Positions 25,697 to 34,720 of a stretch of DNA of 64,000 bases are shown one piece after another (the first letter of the stretch is position 1; every line of letters begins with the position of its first letter). A program made the position numbers and the translations under genes. The notes under the pieces were generated by a model. The model was not told where the DNA came from. It made no database searches and was given only the letters and a program-made list of their open reading frames with translations. The stretch comes from Oleispira sp051275515 (GTDB taxonomy: Bacteria > Pseudomonadota > Gammaproteobacteria > Pseudomonadales > Oceanobacteraceae): contig JBNMOT010000001.1 in NCBI GenBank assembly GCA_051275515.1, forward strand, positions 33,160 to 97,159, read 5' to 3'.

Positions 25697-26479
25697 ATGG
25701 AATACGAACGCCCTTTATTAACCGGCACACTCCTTCAGCGCTATAAGCGATTTTTGTCCGATATAGAATTGACCAGCCCGGCCGAGCGAGCAGGAGAAAT
25801 TGTGACCGCGCATTGTGCGAATACCGGCTCGATGACGAACTGCAAAGATGAAGGGGCCAAGGTTTGGTTGTTTGACAGTCAAAATCCAAAACGTAAATTA
25901 CCACTCAGCTGGGAGTGGGTCGAAGTAGCAGGGCAATATAAAGCCTGTATTAATACCGCCAGAGCGAACCAGTTAGTCAAAGAAGCCCTGTTGGCCAATA
26001 AGATTAAAGAAGTTCAGGTATTATCTGCTGAATGTTTAAAAGCGGAACCTAAGGTCGATGAAGGGCGTTTGGATTTTTTAATAAGCTCAGACACCAGTGA
26101 TGCACTGACGTATATCGAAGTAAAAAGCGTGACGCTGCTGGGTCATCAAGATCAACATAAACATCAATTTAAAGAGAGCCATTCAGACAGTAATTTAGTA
26201 ACAGATAATATCGGTTACTTTCCTGATGCAGTGACCAGTCGCGGCCTCAAGCATTTGGAAGTATTAATGCGTTTAAAAGCCGAAGGCCAGCGCAGTATTC
26301 TATTTTTTTGCGTGCCCCATGAAGGCATTAAATACGTGCGGGTCGCAGAGCACATCGACCCTGTTTATGCTGAAAAATTGCGTGAAGTCATGGCGGCGGG
26401 TGTTGAGGTGTTAGCGTATCAAGTTGAATTTCAACCGCAAGGTATGGTGATAAAAAACCCGCTCGAATTCTCTATTTAA
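25697..26479 (+). CDS. sfsA: SfsA nuclease family protein
   Basis: SfsA was first described as a factor stimulating maltose genes in E. coli and is now grouped with DNA/RNA nucleases. The 260-residue sequence has VTAHCANTGSMTNCKDEGAKVWL, the nuclease-like RLDFLIS and YIEVKSVTLL, and PDAVTSRGLKHLEVL. It is slightly longer than E. coli SfsA (234). It probably shares a transcript with the aminotransferase gene. Confidence 0.95.
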   Translation: MEYERPLLTGTLLQRYKRFLSDIELTSPAERAGEIVTAHCANTGSMTNCKDEGAKVWLFDSQNPKRKLPLSWEWVEVAGQYKACINTARANQLVKEALLANKIKEVQVLSAECLKAEPKVDEGRLDFLISSDTSDALTYIEVKSVTLLGHQDQHKHQFKESHSDSNLVTDNIGYFPDAVTSRGLKHLEVLMRLKAEGQRSILFFCVPHEGIKYVRVAEHIDPVYAEKLREVMAAGVEVLAYQVEFQPQGMVIKNPLEFSI

Positions 26480-26793
26480 GCGACAATATCGAGATGCTGG
26501 TCATTGATCGTAAAATCCACAGCGATTAATGACTGTCCAACACAGGGGCCGAATAAACATACCCCATCCTCTATTTTAAACAGCGCACCGTGGCTGCTGC
26601 ATTGAATCATACTGCCATCAATATCTAAAAATTCATCAGCTTGCCACTCGAGCTGAATACCTAAGTGAGGGCAGGTATTTTCATAAACATAAATACGGCC
26701 ATTTTTCTTCACTGCAAATATAAATTTCTCACCGAGTTGGAAACCTTTGCTTTTTCCCTCTGCAATCTCGTTGCTATGGCATAGAATGGGCAT
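26476..26793 (-). CDS. Rieske 2Fe-2S ferredoxin-type protein
   Basis: A small Rieske domain with both ligand pairs: CPHLGIQLEW (Cys-x-His) and CSSHGALF (Cys-x2-His), followed by GPCVGQSL. Stand-alone Rieske ferredoxins serve as electron carriers for oxygenases or reductases; no oxygenase gene is next to it. I chose the internal ATG at 26793 (105 residues) because AGGT precedes it. The longer GTG start at 26841 would leave only 2 bp to the start of the divergent permease gene. It overlaps sfsA by 4 bp at the 3' end. Confidence 0.88.
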   Translation of the reverse strand: MPILCHSNEIAEGKSKGFQLGEKFIFAVKKNGRIYVYENTCPHLGIQLEWQADEFLDIDGSMIQCSSHGALFKIEDGVCLFGPCVGQSLIAVDFTINDQHLDIVA

Positions 26794-26843
26794 ACATTGA
26801 CCTAACAGGTAAGTTGAAGGCGCTAGTTTAGCCTTGTTCACTC

Positions 26844-27836
26844 ATGATTAAAAAACTTTTAGTATCGCCATTCGGTTGGCTGATCGGCATTTTATTAAGT
26901 TTAGGTATTTGTATCGGTGCACTTTTTTTAGGTTCTCTTGATGCTCACAGCTTATTAAACAGCGAGATCGGCCACAATATTTTATGGAATATCCGTCTGC
27001 CACGCGTCTTGTTAGCCTTTGTTATCGGGGCGAGTTTATCGCTTGCGGGCGTAATGATTCAAAGCAATGTGCGTAATCCGTTGGCTGACCCCGGTTTGAT
27101 TGGTGTTTCCGCGGGCGCGGCACTGGGTGCAGCGTTAGTGATTGTCGCGTCAGACTTTATTGATATGCAAGTGCACTACTACATTCCTGTGGCGGCTTTT
27201 ATCGGCGGCATATTAGCGACCATCGCCGTATTAAAACTGGGCCGCAATGATATGCCAGGAGGCATGGCGTTATTAATTTTGGCGGGTATCGCCATTAATG
27301 TGGTGGCCGCTTCTTTAATTGGTTTACTCACCTACTTAGCAACCGATAGCGCCTTACGTCACATTACGTTTTGGTCTCTGGGCAGTTTAGCCAGCGCTAA
27401 CTATTTTTGGGTGATTTTATGTTCTCTCGCGTTATTATCGGTTTGTATTTGGTTGCCGCGACAGCATAGAAAATTGGATGCTATTTTATTAGGGCAAGCA
27501 GAAGCTAATACGATGGGGGTGGATGTAAAGCGTCTACAAATTCAAAGCATTGTATTCGTGGCATTACTGGCAGCGTTGGCCGTATCTGCGTGTGGCATTA
27601 TTGGTTTTATTGGTTTAGTGACACCTCATATCGGACGTATGCTGATTGGTGCCAGCCATCGTTATTTATTACCGTTGTCATTTTTTTTAGGCGGCAGTTT
27701 ATTAGTGATTGCCGACGGTGTCGCGCGCACTATTATTGCACCGGCGGAACTACCCATCGGTATTGTGACGGCTTTGTTGGGCGCACCGGTGTTCATCTGG
27801 CTATTAATCCGTGAAGGGAGGCGTTTACAATGGTAA
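26844..27836 (+). CDS. FecCD/BtuC-family ABC transporter permease
   Basis: This 330-residue inner-membrane protein has about ten helices and the FecCD signatures: IRLPRVLLAFVIGASLSLAGVMIQSNVRNPLADPGLIGVSAGAALGA and GFIGLVTPHIGR near the end. The family imports vitamin B12, heme or ferric siderophores. The substrate is unknown: there is no substrate-binding protein or TonB receptor beside it, and no cobalamin riboswitch that I can see. It overlaps the ATPase gene by 7 bp. Confidence 0.93.
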   Translation: MIKKLLVSPFGWLIGILLSLGICIGALFLGSLDAHSLLNSEIGHNILWNIRLPRVLLAFVIGASLSLAGVMIQSNVRNPLADPGLIGVSAGAALGAALVIVASDFIDMQVHYYIPVAAFIGGILATIAVLKLGRNDMPGGMALLILAGIAINVVAASLIGLLTYLATDSALRHITFWSLGSLASANYFWVILCSLALLSVCIWLPRQHRKLDAILLGQAEANTMGVDVKRLQIQSIVFVALLAALAVSACGIIGFIGLVTPHIGRMLIGASHRYLLPLSFFLGGSLLVIADGVARTIIAPAELPIGIVTALLGAPVFIWLLIREGRRLQW

Positions 27837-28603
27837 TGACAATAAATCAATTGAGCCTTACGCGTCATGGTAAGCAAGTATTGCACAATATTTCCGGTGA
27901 ACTTGCAGCGGGAAAAATAATTGCCTTGTTGGGACCTAATGGCGCGGGTAAGTCGACCTTGATTCAGTCGATGGCGCGGCTGTTAAAATGTGACGGTGAT
28001 ATTGAATTGCACGGGCAAGATATTGCAACCTATTCCTCTGATCAGCTCGCGCAAAAACTGGCCTACTTACCTCAGCATAGCCAGCTTCAGTTCCCTTTAG
28101 ATGTTGAAGAAGTTTTATCATTAGCAACCTTACCTTTCTCATTAACCAAGCTGCAGCAACGTCAGCAAGTTAATCAGGTTATTCATGATTGGAATATTGA
28201 GTCTTTAGCGCATAAAGATTTTCGCCAACTGTCAGGAGGAGAGCAGCAGAGGTGCCAGATTGCCCGTACGTATTTGCAGTTATCTAACATGAGGGCGGAA
28301 GGTCGCGGCTGCGGACTTTGGTTATTAGACGAACCGTCCAGCAGCTTAGACTTAAAGCATCAGCAACAATTACAAAGCGTATGTCGCCACGCTGCCGCAG
28401 AAGGACATTGTGTGGTGATCGTATTACATGACTTGAATCAGGCAACGCGTCTTGCAGATGAGGTTTGGTTATTAGATAAAGGTCAGATTCGCGCGCAAGG
28501 AGAAACAAAAGACGTGATGACAGAACAGCTAATTAGTGACGTATTTGACGTGCCTGCTAAGCGAATAGAATACTCTGGCAATCACTTTTTTATCTTCGGC
28601 TAA
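27830..28603 (+). CDS. BtuD/FecE-like ABC transporter ATP-binding protein
   Basis: The 257-residue ATPase has Walker A GPNGAGKST, the Q-loop region AYLPQHSQ, the signature LSGGEQQRCQIA, Walker B LWLLDEPSSSLD, and the switch His in VLHDLNQA. It pairs with the preceding permease. The short spacer LQLSNMRAEGRGCG between signature and Walker B also occurs in BtuD-type proteins and hints at B12 import, but this is inference. Confidence 0.93.
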   Translation: MVMTINQLSLTRHGKQVLHNISGELAAGKIIALLGPNGAGKSTLIQSMARLLKCDGDIELHGQDIATYSSDQLAQKLAYLPQHSQLQFPLDVEEVLSLATLPFSLTKLQQRQQVNQVIHDWNIESLAHKDFRQLSGGEQQRCQIARTYLQLSNMRAEGRGCGLWLLDEPSSSLDLKHQQQLQSVCRHAAAEGHCVVIVLHDLNQATRLADEVWLLDKGQIRAQGETKDVMTEQLISDVFDVPAKRIEYSGNHFFIFG

Positions 28604-28752
28604 TAATCATTAGTCGTTCATTTTCAGCGTTATACTTTTAGTAATCCAGATACGTCCACAGGACTAAGAAAGCAACTTATTCATGAACTATCCGTTACCA
28701 GTAGTTATGTGGCGGCGAGTCTAAACTCATAATCGACTAAAAGAGACATATC

Positions 28753-30129
28753 ATGACGGCAACAAGAACAGAAAAAGACAGTATGGGTGCGTTAGACGTT
28801 CCAGTAGAGGCCTTGTATGCTGCCCAAACTCAGCGAGCCGTTAATAACTTTCCTATTAGTGGTCAAACGATGCCCAAGACTTTTATTCAAGCGTTACTCT
28901 TGGCAAAATATGCAGCGGCGCAAGCAAACGGTGAGCTAGGTTTAATTCCAGAAAAAATGGCATCCGCTATTTGTCAGGCGGTTGACTCTCTTTTAGAGCA
29001 AGACTTTATGCAACATTTTCCTGTTGATGTCTATCAAACAGGGTCGGGAACCAGTTCAAATATGAATGCTAATGAAGTATTGGCATCCCTTGCGAGCGAA
29101 ATATACGGTGATACGGTGGGTGCTAATGATCACCTTAATTATGGACAGAGTAGTAACGATATTATCCCATCGGCCATTCACATCAGTGCGGCGCTAACAT
29201 TAGAAAATAAGTTGCTGCCGAGCCTAAACCATTTGGTTAATACTATACGTAAAAAAGCACTGAGCGTAGATAAGTATATTAAAACGGGTCGTACTCATTT
29301 GATGGATGCGATGCCTGTTCGAATGAGCCAAAGTTTAAATGCTTGGGCAGATCAGATTGAACAACAAATTGTTCATTTAAAACAGCTTCAACCGAGTATT
29401 CAAAGCCTAGCCCAAGGCGGTACGGCCGTCGGTACGGGTATTAATACGGTTGCTGATTTTGCAGGAATATTTAATCAGAAGCTGACAAAGAAAACGGCGA
29501 TTGAGTTTACGCCTGCTAAAAACTTTTTTACTCATATTGGCTCACAAGATATTGCAGTTTCGTTATCAGGCCAATTAAAAGCGACGGCTGTTTCGATTAT
29601 GAAAATTGCCAATGATCTACGTTGGATGAATTCTGGGCCACTGGCAGGTTTAGGAGAAATTGAGTTAGAAGCGTTACAGCCGGGTTCATCTATCATGCCG
29701 GGTAAGGTTAACCCCGTGATACCTGAGGCCGCAGCCATGGTAGCCGCGCAGGTTATTGGTAACGATACAAGCATTACGATAGCAGGGCAGTCGGGCAATT
29801 TTGAATTGAACGTAATGTTGCCACTAATCGCTAAAAACTTGTTAGAGAGTATTGAGTTGCTGGCCAATGTTAGTTACTTATTAGCCGATAAAGCCATTGC
29901 GACATTCATTGTTCGTGAAGAAAATTTGTTAGCGGCATTGGCAAAAAATCCAATACTAGTAACGGCCCTTAATCCAATTATTGGTTATGCTAAAGCGGCT
30001 GAAATCGCCAAGTTAGCGTATAAAGCAAACAGACCTATTATTGAAGTGGCAGAAGAAAATACAGAGCTAGAAAGAGAAGAACTTGAGCGATTGTTAGACC
30101 CTGCTAAATTGACTGAAGGCGGGATTTAG
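28753..30129 (+). CDS. fumC: Class II fumarate hydratase
   Basis: FumC interconverts fumarate and malate without an iron-sulfur cluster, which suits oxidative or iron-poor conditions. The 458-residue length is standard, and the family signature GSSIMPGKVNP is intact. TGSGTSSNMNANEV and GRTHLMDAMPVRMSQ (with the catalytic His) are also present. It has its own upstream region of 149 bp and a strong terminator. Confidence 0.97.
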   Translation: MTATRTEKDSMGALDVPVEALYAAQTQRAVNNFPISGQTMPKTFIQALLLAKYAAAQANGELGLIPEKMASAICQAVDSLLEQDFMQHFPVDVYQTGSGTSSNMNANEVLASLASEIYGDTVGANDHLNYGQSSNDIIPSAIHISAALTLENKLLPSLNHLVNTIRKKALSVDKYIKTGRTHLMDAMPVRMSQSLNAWADQIEQQIVHLKQLQPSIQSLAQGGTAVGTGINTVADFAGIFNQKLTKKTAIEFTPAKNFFTHIGSQDIAVSLSGQLKATAVSIMKIANDLRWMNSGPLAGLGEIELEALQPGSSIMPGKVNPVIPEAAAMVAAQVIGNDTSITIAGQSGNFELNVMLPLIAKNLLESIELLANVSYLLADKAIATFIVREENLLAALAKNPILVTALNPIIGYAKAAEIAKLAYKANRPIIEVAEENTELEREELERLLDPAKLTEGGI

Positions 30130-30133
30130 AGCC

Positions 30134-30172
30134 TATAAAAAGGCGGGCCATTTAATGGTCAGCCTTTTTATA
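30134..30172. terminator. Rho-independent terminator between fumC and psd
   Basis: The perfect 11-bp arms TATAAAAAGGC and GCCTTTTTATA flank a GC-containing loop. A- and T-runs on both sides let it serve convergent fumC and psd. Confidence 0.88.
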
Positions 30173-30197
30173 GACCGCTTCTTTTATAGTGTTACGA

Positions 30198-31076
30198 TTA
30201 CTCTAAGGTCAAACCCATACTCTCCCCCAGACGTAACGGCTGCTCAGCTTTCATGTCTTCAAGCCAATGCATTTTATTCTCACCAAAACAGACAACAATC
30301 GTCGAGCCTAGGAAGAATCGGCCCATTTCATCGCCTTTTTCAATCACTAGTGGTTGTTGGCTCTCACCTTGAACGGGGTAGCTAGTCGAACGTACTTTAC
30401 GATCGAAGGGAGTAATGCGACCCGCCCACGTTGTTTCAATACCGGCCACAATCATTGCCCCTACTAATACTAAAGCCATCGGCCCAAGTTCAGTATCAAA
30501 GATAGTGACAACACGCTCATTACGAGAAAACAACCGCGGTACATTTTCAGCGGTGGTTTGGTTTACCGAAAAAAGATCACCTGGCACGTAAATCATTTCA
30601 CGCAGCGTACCGGTTACAGGCATGTGTAAGCGGTGATAATCCTTTGGTGATAAGTATACTGTTGCGAATTGGCCGCCCATAAAGTCATCGGCCGTTTGGC
30701 TATTGCCTCCTAATAATTCAATCAATGAATAATCATGGCCTTTAGCTTGAAATACGCGGCCATTTTCGATGGTGCCAAGCTGACTAATTACGCCATCTGC
30801 CGGTGAAACGATTGAGTTACTGTTGGCGTCAATAGGACGCATATCCTGTTTTAATTCACGAGTAAAAAAGTCATTAAAATGTGTAAAAGCTTCGGGTGCT
30901 TGGCGCTCAGCTTCATCCATATTGACGTTGAACTGCTTTATGAATTTACTGATAAATAAATTTTTGATCCAATCGATACGGGTTTCCGCAAACCAACCCA
31001 CGAGATAAGATAATAAGTGTTGTGGCACCGCATATTGAAATGCGATAAATAGTTTTTCTTTAAATGAAGTAGCCAA
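30198..31076 (-). CDS. psd: Phosphatidylserine decarboxylase proenzyme
   Basis: Psd makes phosphatidylethanolamine at the inner membrane. The 292-residue proenzyme has the self-cleavage motif LGST in RFFLGSTIVVCF near the C-terminus, where the Ser becomes the pyruvoyl group. Other family segments are SPADGVISQLG and KDYHRLHMPV (with the catalytic His). It lies 38 bp downstream of the rhodanese gene, the pseudomonad order. Confidence 0.97.
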   Translation of the reverse strand: MATSFKEKLFIAFQYAVPQHLLSYLVGWFAETRIDWIKNLFISKFIKQFNVNMDEAERQAPEAFTHFNDFFTRELKQDMRPIDANSNSIVSPADGVISQLGTIENGRVFQAKGHDYSLIELLGGNSQTADDFMGGQFATVYLSPKDYHRLHMPVTGTLREMIYVPGDLFSVNQTTAENVPRLFSRNERVVTIFDTELGPMALVLVGAMIVAGIETTWAGRITPFDRKVRSTSYPVQGESQQPLVIEKGDEMGRFFLGSTIVVCFGENKMHWLEDMKAEQPLRLGESMGLTLE

Positions 31077-31114
31077 AAGTCAATCCTGTCGTATTTTTTA
31101 AAATGAGTAATTAC

Positions 31115-31939
31115 TTATGCTTGATTGCCGGTATTAATGGGGGCACTTTCATCGTTACCCCATTCGGCCCAAGAGCCTGCGTAAGCTTTCATATTTCTGC
31201 CTAAAATTTTACCGACCAAATAGGTGAAGCCTGATCGATGATGAGTCTGACAATGGGTCGCTATGTCTTTGTCTTTTGTTAAGCCTAAGGCATTTAATAA
31301 AGCATCGAATCCCTCTAAGTTTTTAATGCGTAATCCACGGTCAGTGTCCATGCCCAATGTCCATTCATAGTTTACGGCGCCTGGAATATGTCCACCACGG
31401 GCCGAGTTAACTTTTTCTCCGCTGTATTCTTTGGCAGAACGAGCATCCCAAATAGCAAAGTCGTTAGAACCTAAGCGCGCCATGATTTGTTCTTTGGTTA
31501 CTTGAAACTCACTCTTCAATTCGGCCACGGTATAGTCACTTTTAATGACGCCTTGCTGGCCTTTATCCGTCGCTAATCCTGCTTGTAGCCAAGCGTGAAT
31601 ACCACCATTGAGGTATGAATAGCGAGAATGACCAATCATATCTAACGCCCAAATTAAGCGTCCAGCCCAGCCACCGCCTTCATCATCATAAACAATGACA
31701 TGCTTATCTAAAGTAAGGCCAATATTTGAAAATACAATGCTGAGTTGCGCTAAACTGGGCAGTGCGCCCGGTGTTGGCTTTTGATCTAATTGGAGGTCCT
31801 TAAAATCTAAATGAATCGCACCAGGGACATGAGCACTTAAAAACGTTTCTAGTTTACCTTGGTCGATAATCAATAAGTTTTCATCGGCCAAAAACTGTTG
31901 TAGTTCTTCTGGTTCAATTAAAAGCGGGTATTTAGACAT
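31115..31939 (-). CDS. Two-domain rhodanese sulfurtransferase
   Basis: The protein has two rhodanese domains. The active-site Cys is in the second one, in the loop THCQTHHRSG. The first domain carries an inactive loop (VYDDEGGGWAGR), as in thiosulfate and mercaptopyruvate sulfurtransferases. The CQTHHR loop is closer to bacterial thiosulfate sulfurtransferases such as RhdA than to the CGSGVTA of mercaptopyruvate enzymes. The start MSKYPLL is chosen; an in-frame ATG 18 bp upstream is possible. It is followed by psd. Confidence 0.92.
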   Translation of the reverse strand: MSKYPLLIEPEELQQFLADENLLIIDQGKLETFLSAHVPGAIHLDFKDLQLDQKPTPGALPSLAQLSIVFSNIGLTLDKHVIVYDDEGGGWAGRLIWALDMIGHSRYSYLNGGIHAWLQAGLATDKGQQGVIKSDYTVAELKSEFQVTKEQIMARLGSNDFAIWDARSAKEYSGEKVNSARGGHIPGAVNYEWTLGMDTDRGLRIKNLEGFDALLNALGLTKDKDIATHCQTHHRSGFTYLVGKILGRNMKAYAGSWAEWGNDESAPINTGNQA

Positions 31940-32025
31940 AGTGCCATCCAGTGCCATTTGTAGATAATATTCAATATTAGCTCACATTGTACTATCGCTA
32001 TTTGCACTCTGGCAAATAACGTCTG

Positions 32026-33693
32026 CTAGGGTTGGCGCAGATTTATTTTGCGATCTTCATCGGTCACTTTTTTTGGGGTCGTAAACGCGAGTTTACCCAA
32101 GCTTTTACTGGCCGCAAGGCAGAGGGATTTGAACGCAATATATTCAGCGGTTTGATTCGAGGGAATGCGAGGCGGACTGCCCAGATCAGCAACAATAATG
32201 CCGACGGGGTGTTTGTTGGAGAAAAGGGACATCAGCATAAAGTGTTCAGGTAATACATTCTGCTGTGCGGCAGGGACACCTCTAAGCATTCGGTCTCTAT
32301 TACGATCAGTAATCATTAAGCTGGCAGGTTTCTCTAGCATTTTTTTGAAGATGCTTGCTTTATCTAAGCCAATACTAAAATGACATAGCGGGTCAGTCTC
32401 TGCGAGTCCTTGCTGGTAATAGACTTTAGCGGCGTTACGTGATTTATTTTGTACCATTATGAAGGCATGCTTAAGGCCGATGCCTTGGGTAATACCTTTC
32501 AAGACTGAACGCATTAAATAATGCCAATCACCAAAGCTTTCGGGTGCTTCAATCAACTGCCGCATCAGTTTTTTTAATAGGGCGTGGTCGAGTTTTCGTT
32601 CTTTAGACTTTATATTAGGAACTGCTTTGGGAGCATCTCGTTCCATTTTAAACTCAGTCGGTCCTTTTTCGCAAAGATACACCCAGCTTTGTGGCGCAGA
32701 TGCGTGTTTGGGTGCTAAAAGCGAAGAGACCGAGAATAAGCGCTTTCCTCCTTTTGCCATTAAAAGGTTCATTGCCACCATATCTTGATGAACGTGTTCT
32801 ACATCGCGATTAAGGAAATTGGCGCTTAAGCATAACCAACGTTTTGTTTTAAAGCGGTAGGCGCCTTGTTGATATTGACTGGCCAACGCATTGGCCATAT
32901 AAATGAGCATTTCAGGCTGTTGACATTGACGCTTTAAAGCACGGTGGTCTTCTATGCTATTTAACTTTTGCAAGCGAAGCACTTGCCATTCTTTGGGTTT
33001 AGGCCAGCATTGCTGTTGCCATAAGGATAGGCACAGATCAGGTAACGCCAAAGCTTCAGCTAAACTTTTCCACTGCCCTAAGCGACTGTTAGTCAATTTG
33101 CCAAAACCCGCTTCTAGAGCAGGAATTAAGTCTTTTCCTTGGCTCATATGATTGAACGTTTCTTGGCTGGCACTGACCTGTTGTAGCTGCCAGGACCATA
33201 ATGGAGCAGATGCTAGCATGGCTGACCATTGGGCTTGATGTACATTGGAGCCTGGTTTGATTTTCGCCCATTGAGCCGCTATTCGACCCGCCAAGAGTGC
33301 CGTATTTAACAGCGCCATGTAATTGCGCGCTGAGCGACTTTTAGGTGAGGAATCTAGCGTTGGGATGTGCTTAACCAGTTTGACAACTTCTTCCATCCCA
33401 AGCAGTGATATACAGCCTGCTGCTGTATAAATTTGCTCTAGTCTACTAGGGTTTAGTTGTTTAATGCGCAGCAGCATATGCAGGCAAATAGCGGGATCTT
33501 GCTCTGCAATCGCGGCTAAATCATCAAAATTCAAATTGGTTTTCTGCATTAGTTGCTGAAACGCTTTGCGAGTACTGGGCAATACTGGGAATTGTTGAAA
33601 GGCCCGTATTTTTTGCCAATCGTCTGCATCCGGCAGTGAATATGTCTTACTTGTATATAATGTCATCTGTGTATTTGAGAAAACTCCAAACAT
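32026..33693 (-). CDS. HDOD domain protein
   Basis: The 555-residue protein has an N-terminal HDOD domain (about residues 30-230, with FPVLPSTRKAFQQLMQ... and GCISLLGMEEVVKLV) and a C-terminal part resembling a GAF-type sensor domain (about 390-540). HDOD proteins are non-catalytic relatives of HD phosphohydrolases and often act in motility or c-di-GMP signalling. It is divergent from motAB, and the gene at this position in Pseudomonas is of the same kind. The ligand is unknown. Confidence 0.85.
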   Translation of the reverse strand: MFGVFSNTQMTLYTSKTYSLPDADDWQKIRAFQQFPVLPSTRKAFQQLMQKTNLNFDDLAAIAEQDPAICLHMLLRIKQLNPSRLEQIYTAAGCISLLGMEEVVKLVKHIPTLDSSPKSRSARNYMALLNTALLAGRIAAQWAKIKPGSNVHQAQWSAMLASAPLWSWQLQQVSASQETFNHMSQGKDLIPALEAGFGKLTNSRLGQWKSLAEALALPDLCLSLWQQQCWPKPKEWQVLRLQKLNSIEDHRALKRQCQQPEMLIYMANALASQYQQGAYRFKTKRWLCLSANFLNRDVEHVHQDMVAMNLLMAKGGKRLFSVSSLLAPKHASAPQSWVYLCEKGPTEFKMERDAPKAVPNIKSKERKLDHALLKKLMRQLIEAPESFGDWHYLMRSVLKGITQGIGLKHAFIMVQNKSRNAAKVYYQQGLAETDPLCHFSIGLDKASIFKKMLEKPASLMITDRNRDRMLRGVPAAQQNVLPEHFMLMSLFSNKHPVGIIVADLGSPPRIPSNQTAEYIAFKSLCLAASKSLGKLAFTTPKKVTDEDRKINLRQP

Positions 33694-33816
33694 AACCTTT
33701 ACTTACTATAGTCAGTTTCTTAGAAGCTGCTTATTTTCCTAATATGTTTGTCAATGGATATTGAGACGTATCTTAAAGTTTAGGGGGTATTCGTTGAATA
33801 ACCAGGAACGTTTCAC

Positions 33817-34668
33817 ATGCTGTTTATAATTGGAATTATTGTCGTATTCGGTAGTGTTGGCTGGGGCTTTGTATTGTCTCATGGTCAGTTGGCAGCACTG
33901 TGGCAGCCGTTTGAGGTGATGATTATTGTGGGGGCGGCGGGCGGCGCTTATTTAATATCGAATCCATTCCATCTTATTATCGATACGCTAAAACTTATGC
34001 CGCAAGTGATCTTTGGCTCAAAAGTTAATAAAGCATTGTGCCTTGATGTGTTGAGTTTGATTTACGACATTCTCAATAAATCTCGTCGCGAAGGTATGAT
34101 GGCGATTGAATTCGATGTGGAAAACCCTCACGCTAGTGCAATTTTTTCCCGTTACCCTGCCATATTAATGAATGATGCTTTAGCGCGTTTTATTGCCGAT
34201 TACTTTCGTATAATTTCATCCGGCAACCTTGCTTCGCATGAATTGGAGGCACTAATGGATCAAGAAATTGAGGCACGCTTTCACGAGTTAGAACAGCCAA
34301 GCTCTGCGTTGGGCAAGGTTGCAGACGCACTGCCGGGTTTTGGTATTGTTGCCGCAGTGTTGGGCATTATTATTACCATGGGGTCCATTGGAGGAGACCC
34401 TGCCATTATTGGTAAGCATGTTGCAGCCGCTTTGGTTGGAACCTTTATGGGGGTTTTATTTGCTTACGGGCTTGTGGGGCCAGTTAGTAACCGAATGAAG
34501 CGTATCGCGGAGGATGAAATTAAATTATACGATGCCACAAAAGCTTCCATTATCGCTTCTATGAATGGTCTAGCACCTCAGCTAGCGATTGAATTTGGCC
34601 GCAAATCATTATTTACCCACGGTCGCCCTTCTTTTGACGAAGTGGAACGTAAGGTTCGTGGTCGTTAA
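33817..34668 (+). CDS. motA: Flagellar stator protein MotA
   Basis: MotA and MotB form the ion channel that drives flagellar rotation. The 283-residue protein has four membrane helices, a large cytoplasmic loop, and conserved PGFGIVAAVLGIIITMGSIGGDP and VGTFMGVLFAYGLVGP near the end. The size and sequence are of the E. coli MotA type (proton-driven), not PomA, judged by length and the paired MotB. motB follows 52 bp later. Confidence 0.96.
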   Translation: MLFIIGIIVVFGSVGWGFVLSHGQLAALWQPFEVMIIVGAAGGAYLISNPFHLIIDTLKLMPQVIFGSKVNKALCLDVLSLIYDILNKSRREGMMAIEFDVENPHASAIFSRYPAILMNDALARFIADYFRIISSGNLASHELEALMDQEIEARFHELEQPSSALGKVADALPGFGIVAAVLGIIITMGSIGGDPAIIGKHVAAALVGTFMGVLFAYGLVGPVSNRMKRIAEDEIKLYDATKASIIASMNGLAPQLAIEFGRKSLFTHGRPSFDEVERKVRGR

Positions 34669-34720
34669 CCCCCATGATACTCATCACAGTGCTCTCTAAT
34701 ATGTTAGTAAGGATACCCGC

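Noticed and set aside
26844..26900. Cobalamin riboswitch before the BtuC-like gene
   Set aside because: The divergent Rieske gene begins about 50 bp away, leaving no room for a roughly 200-nt riboswitch.
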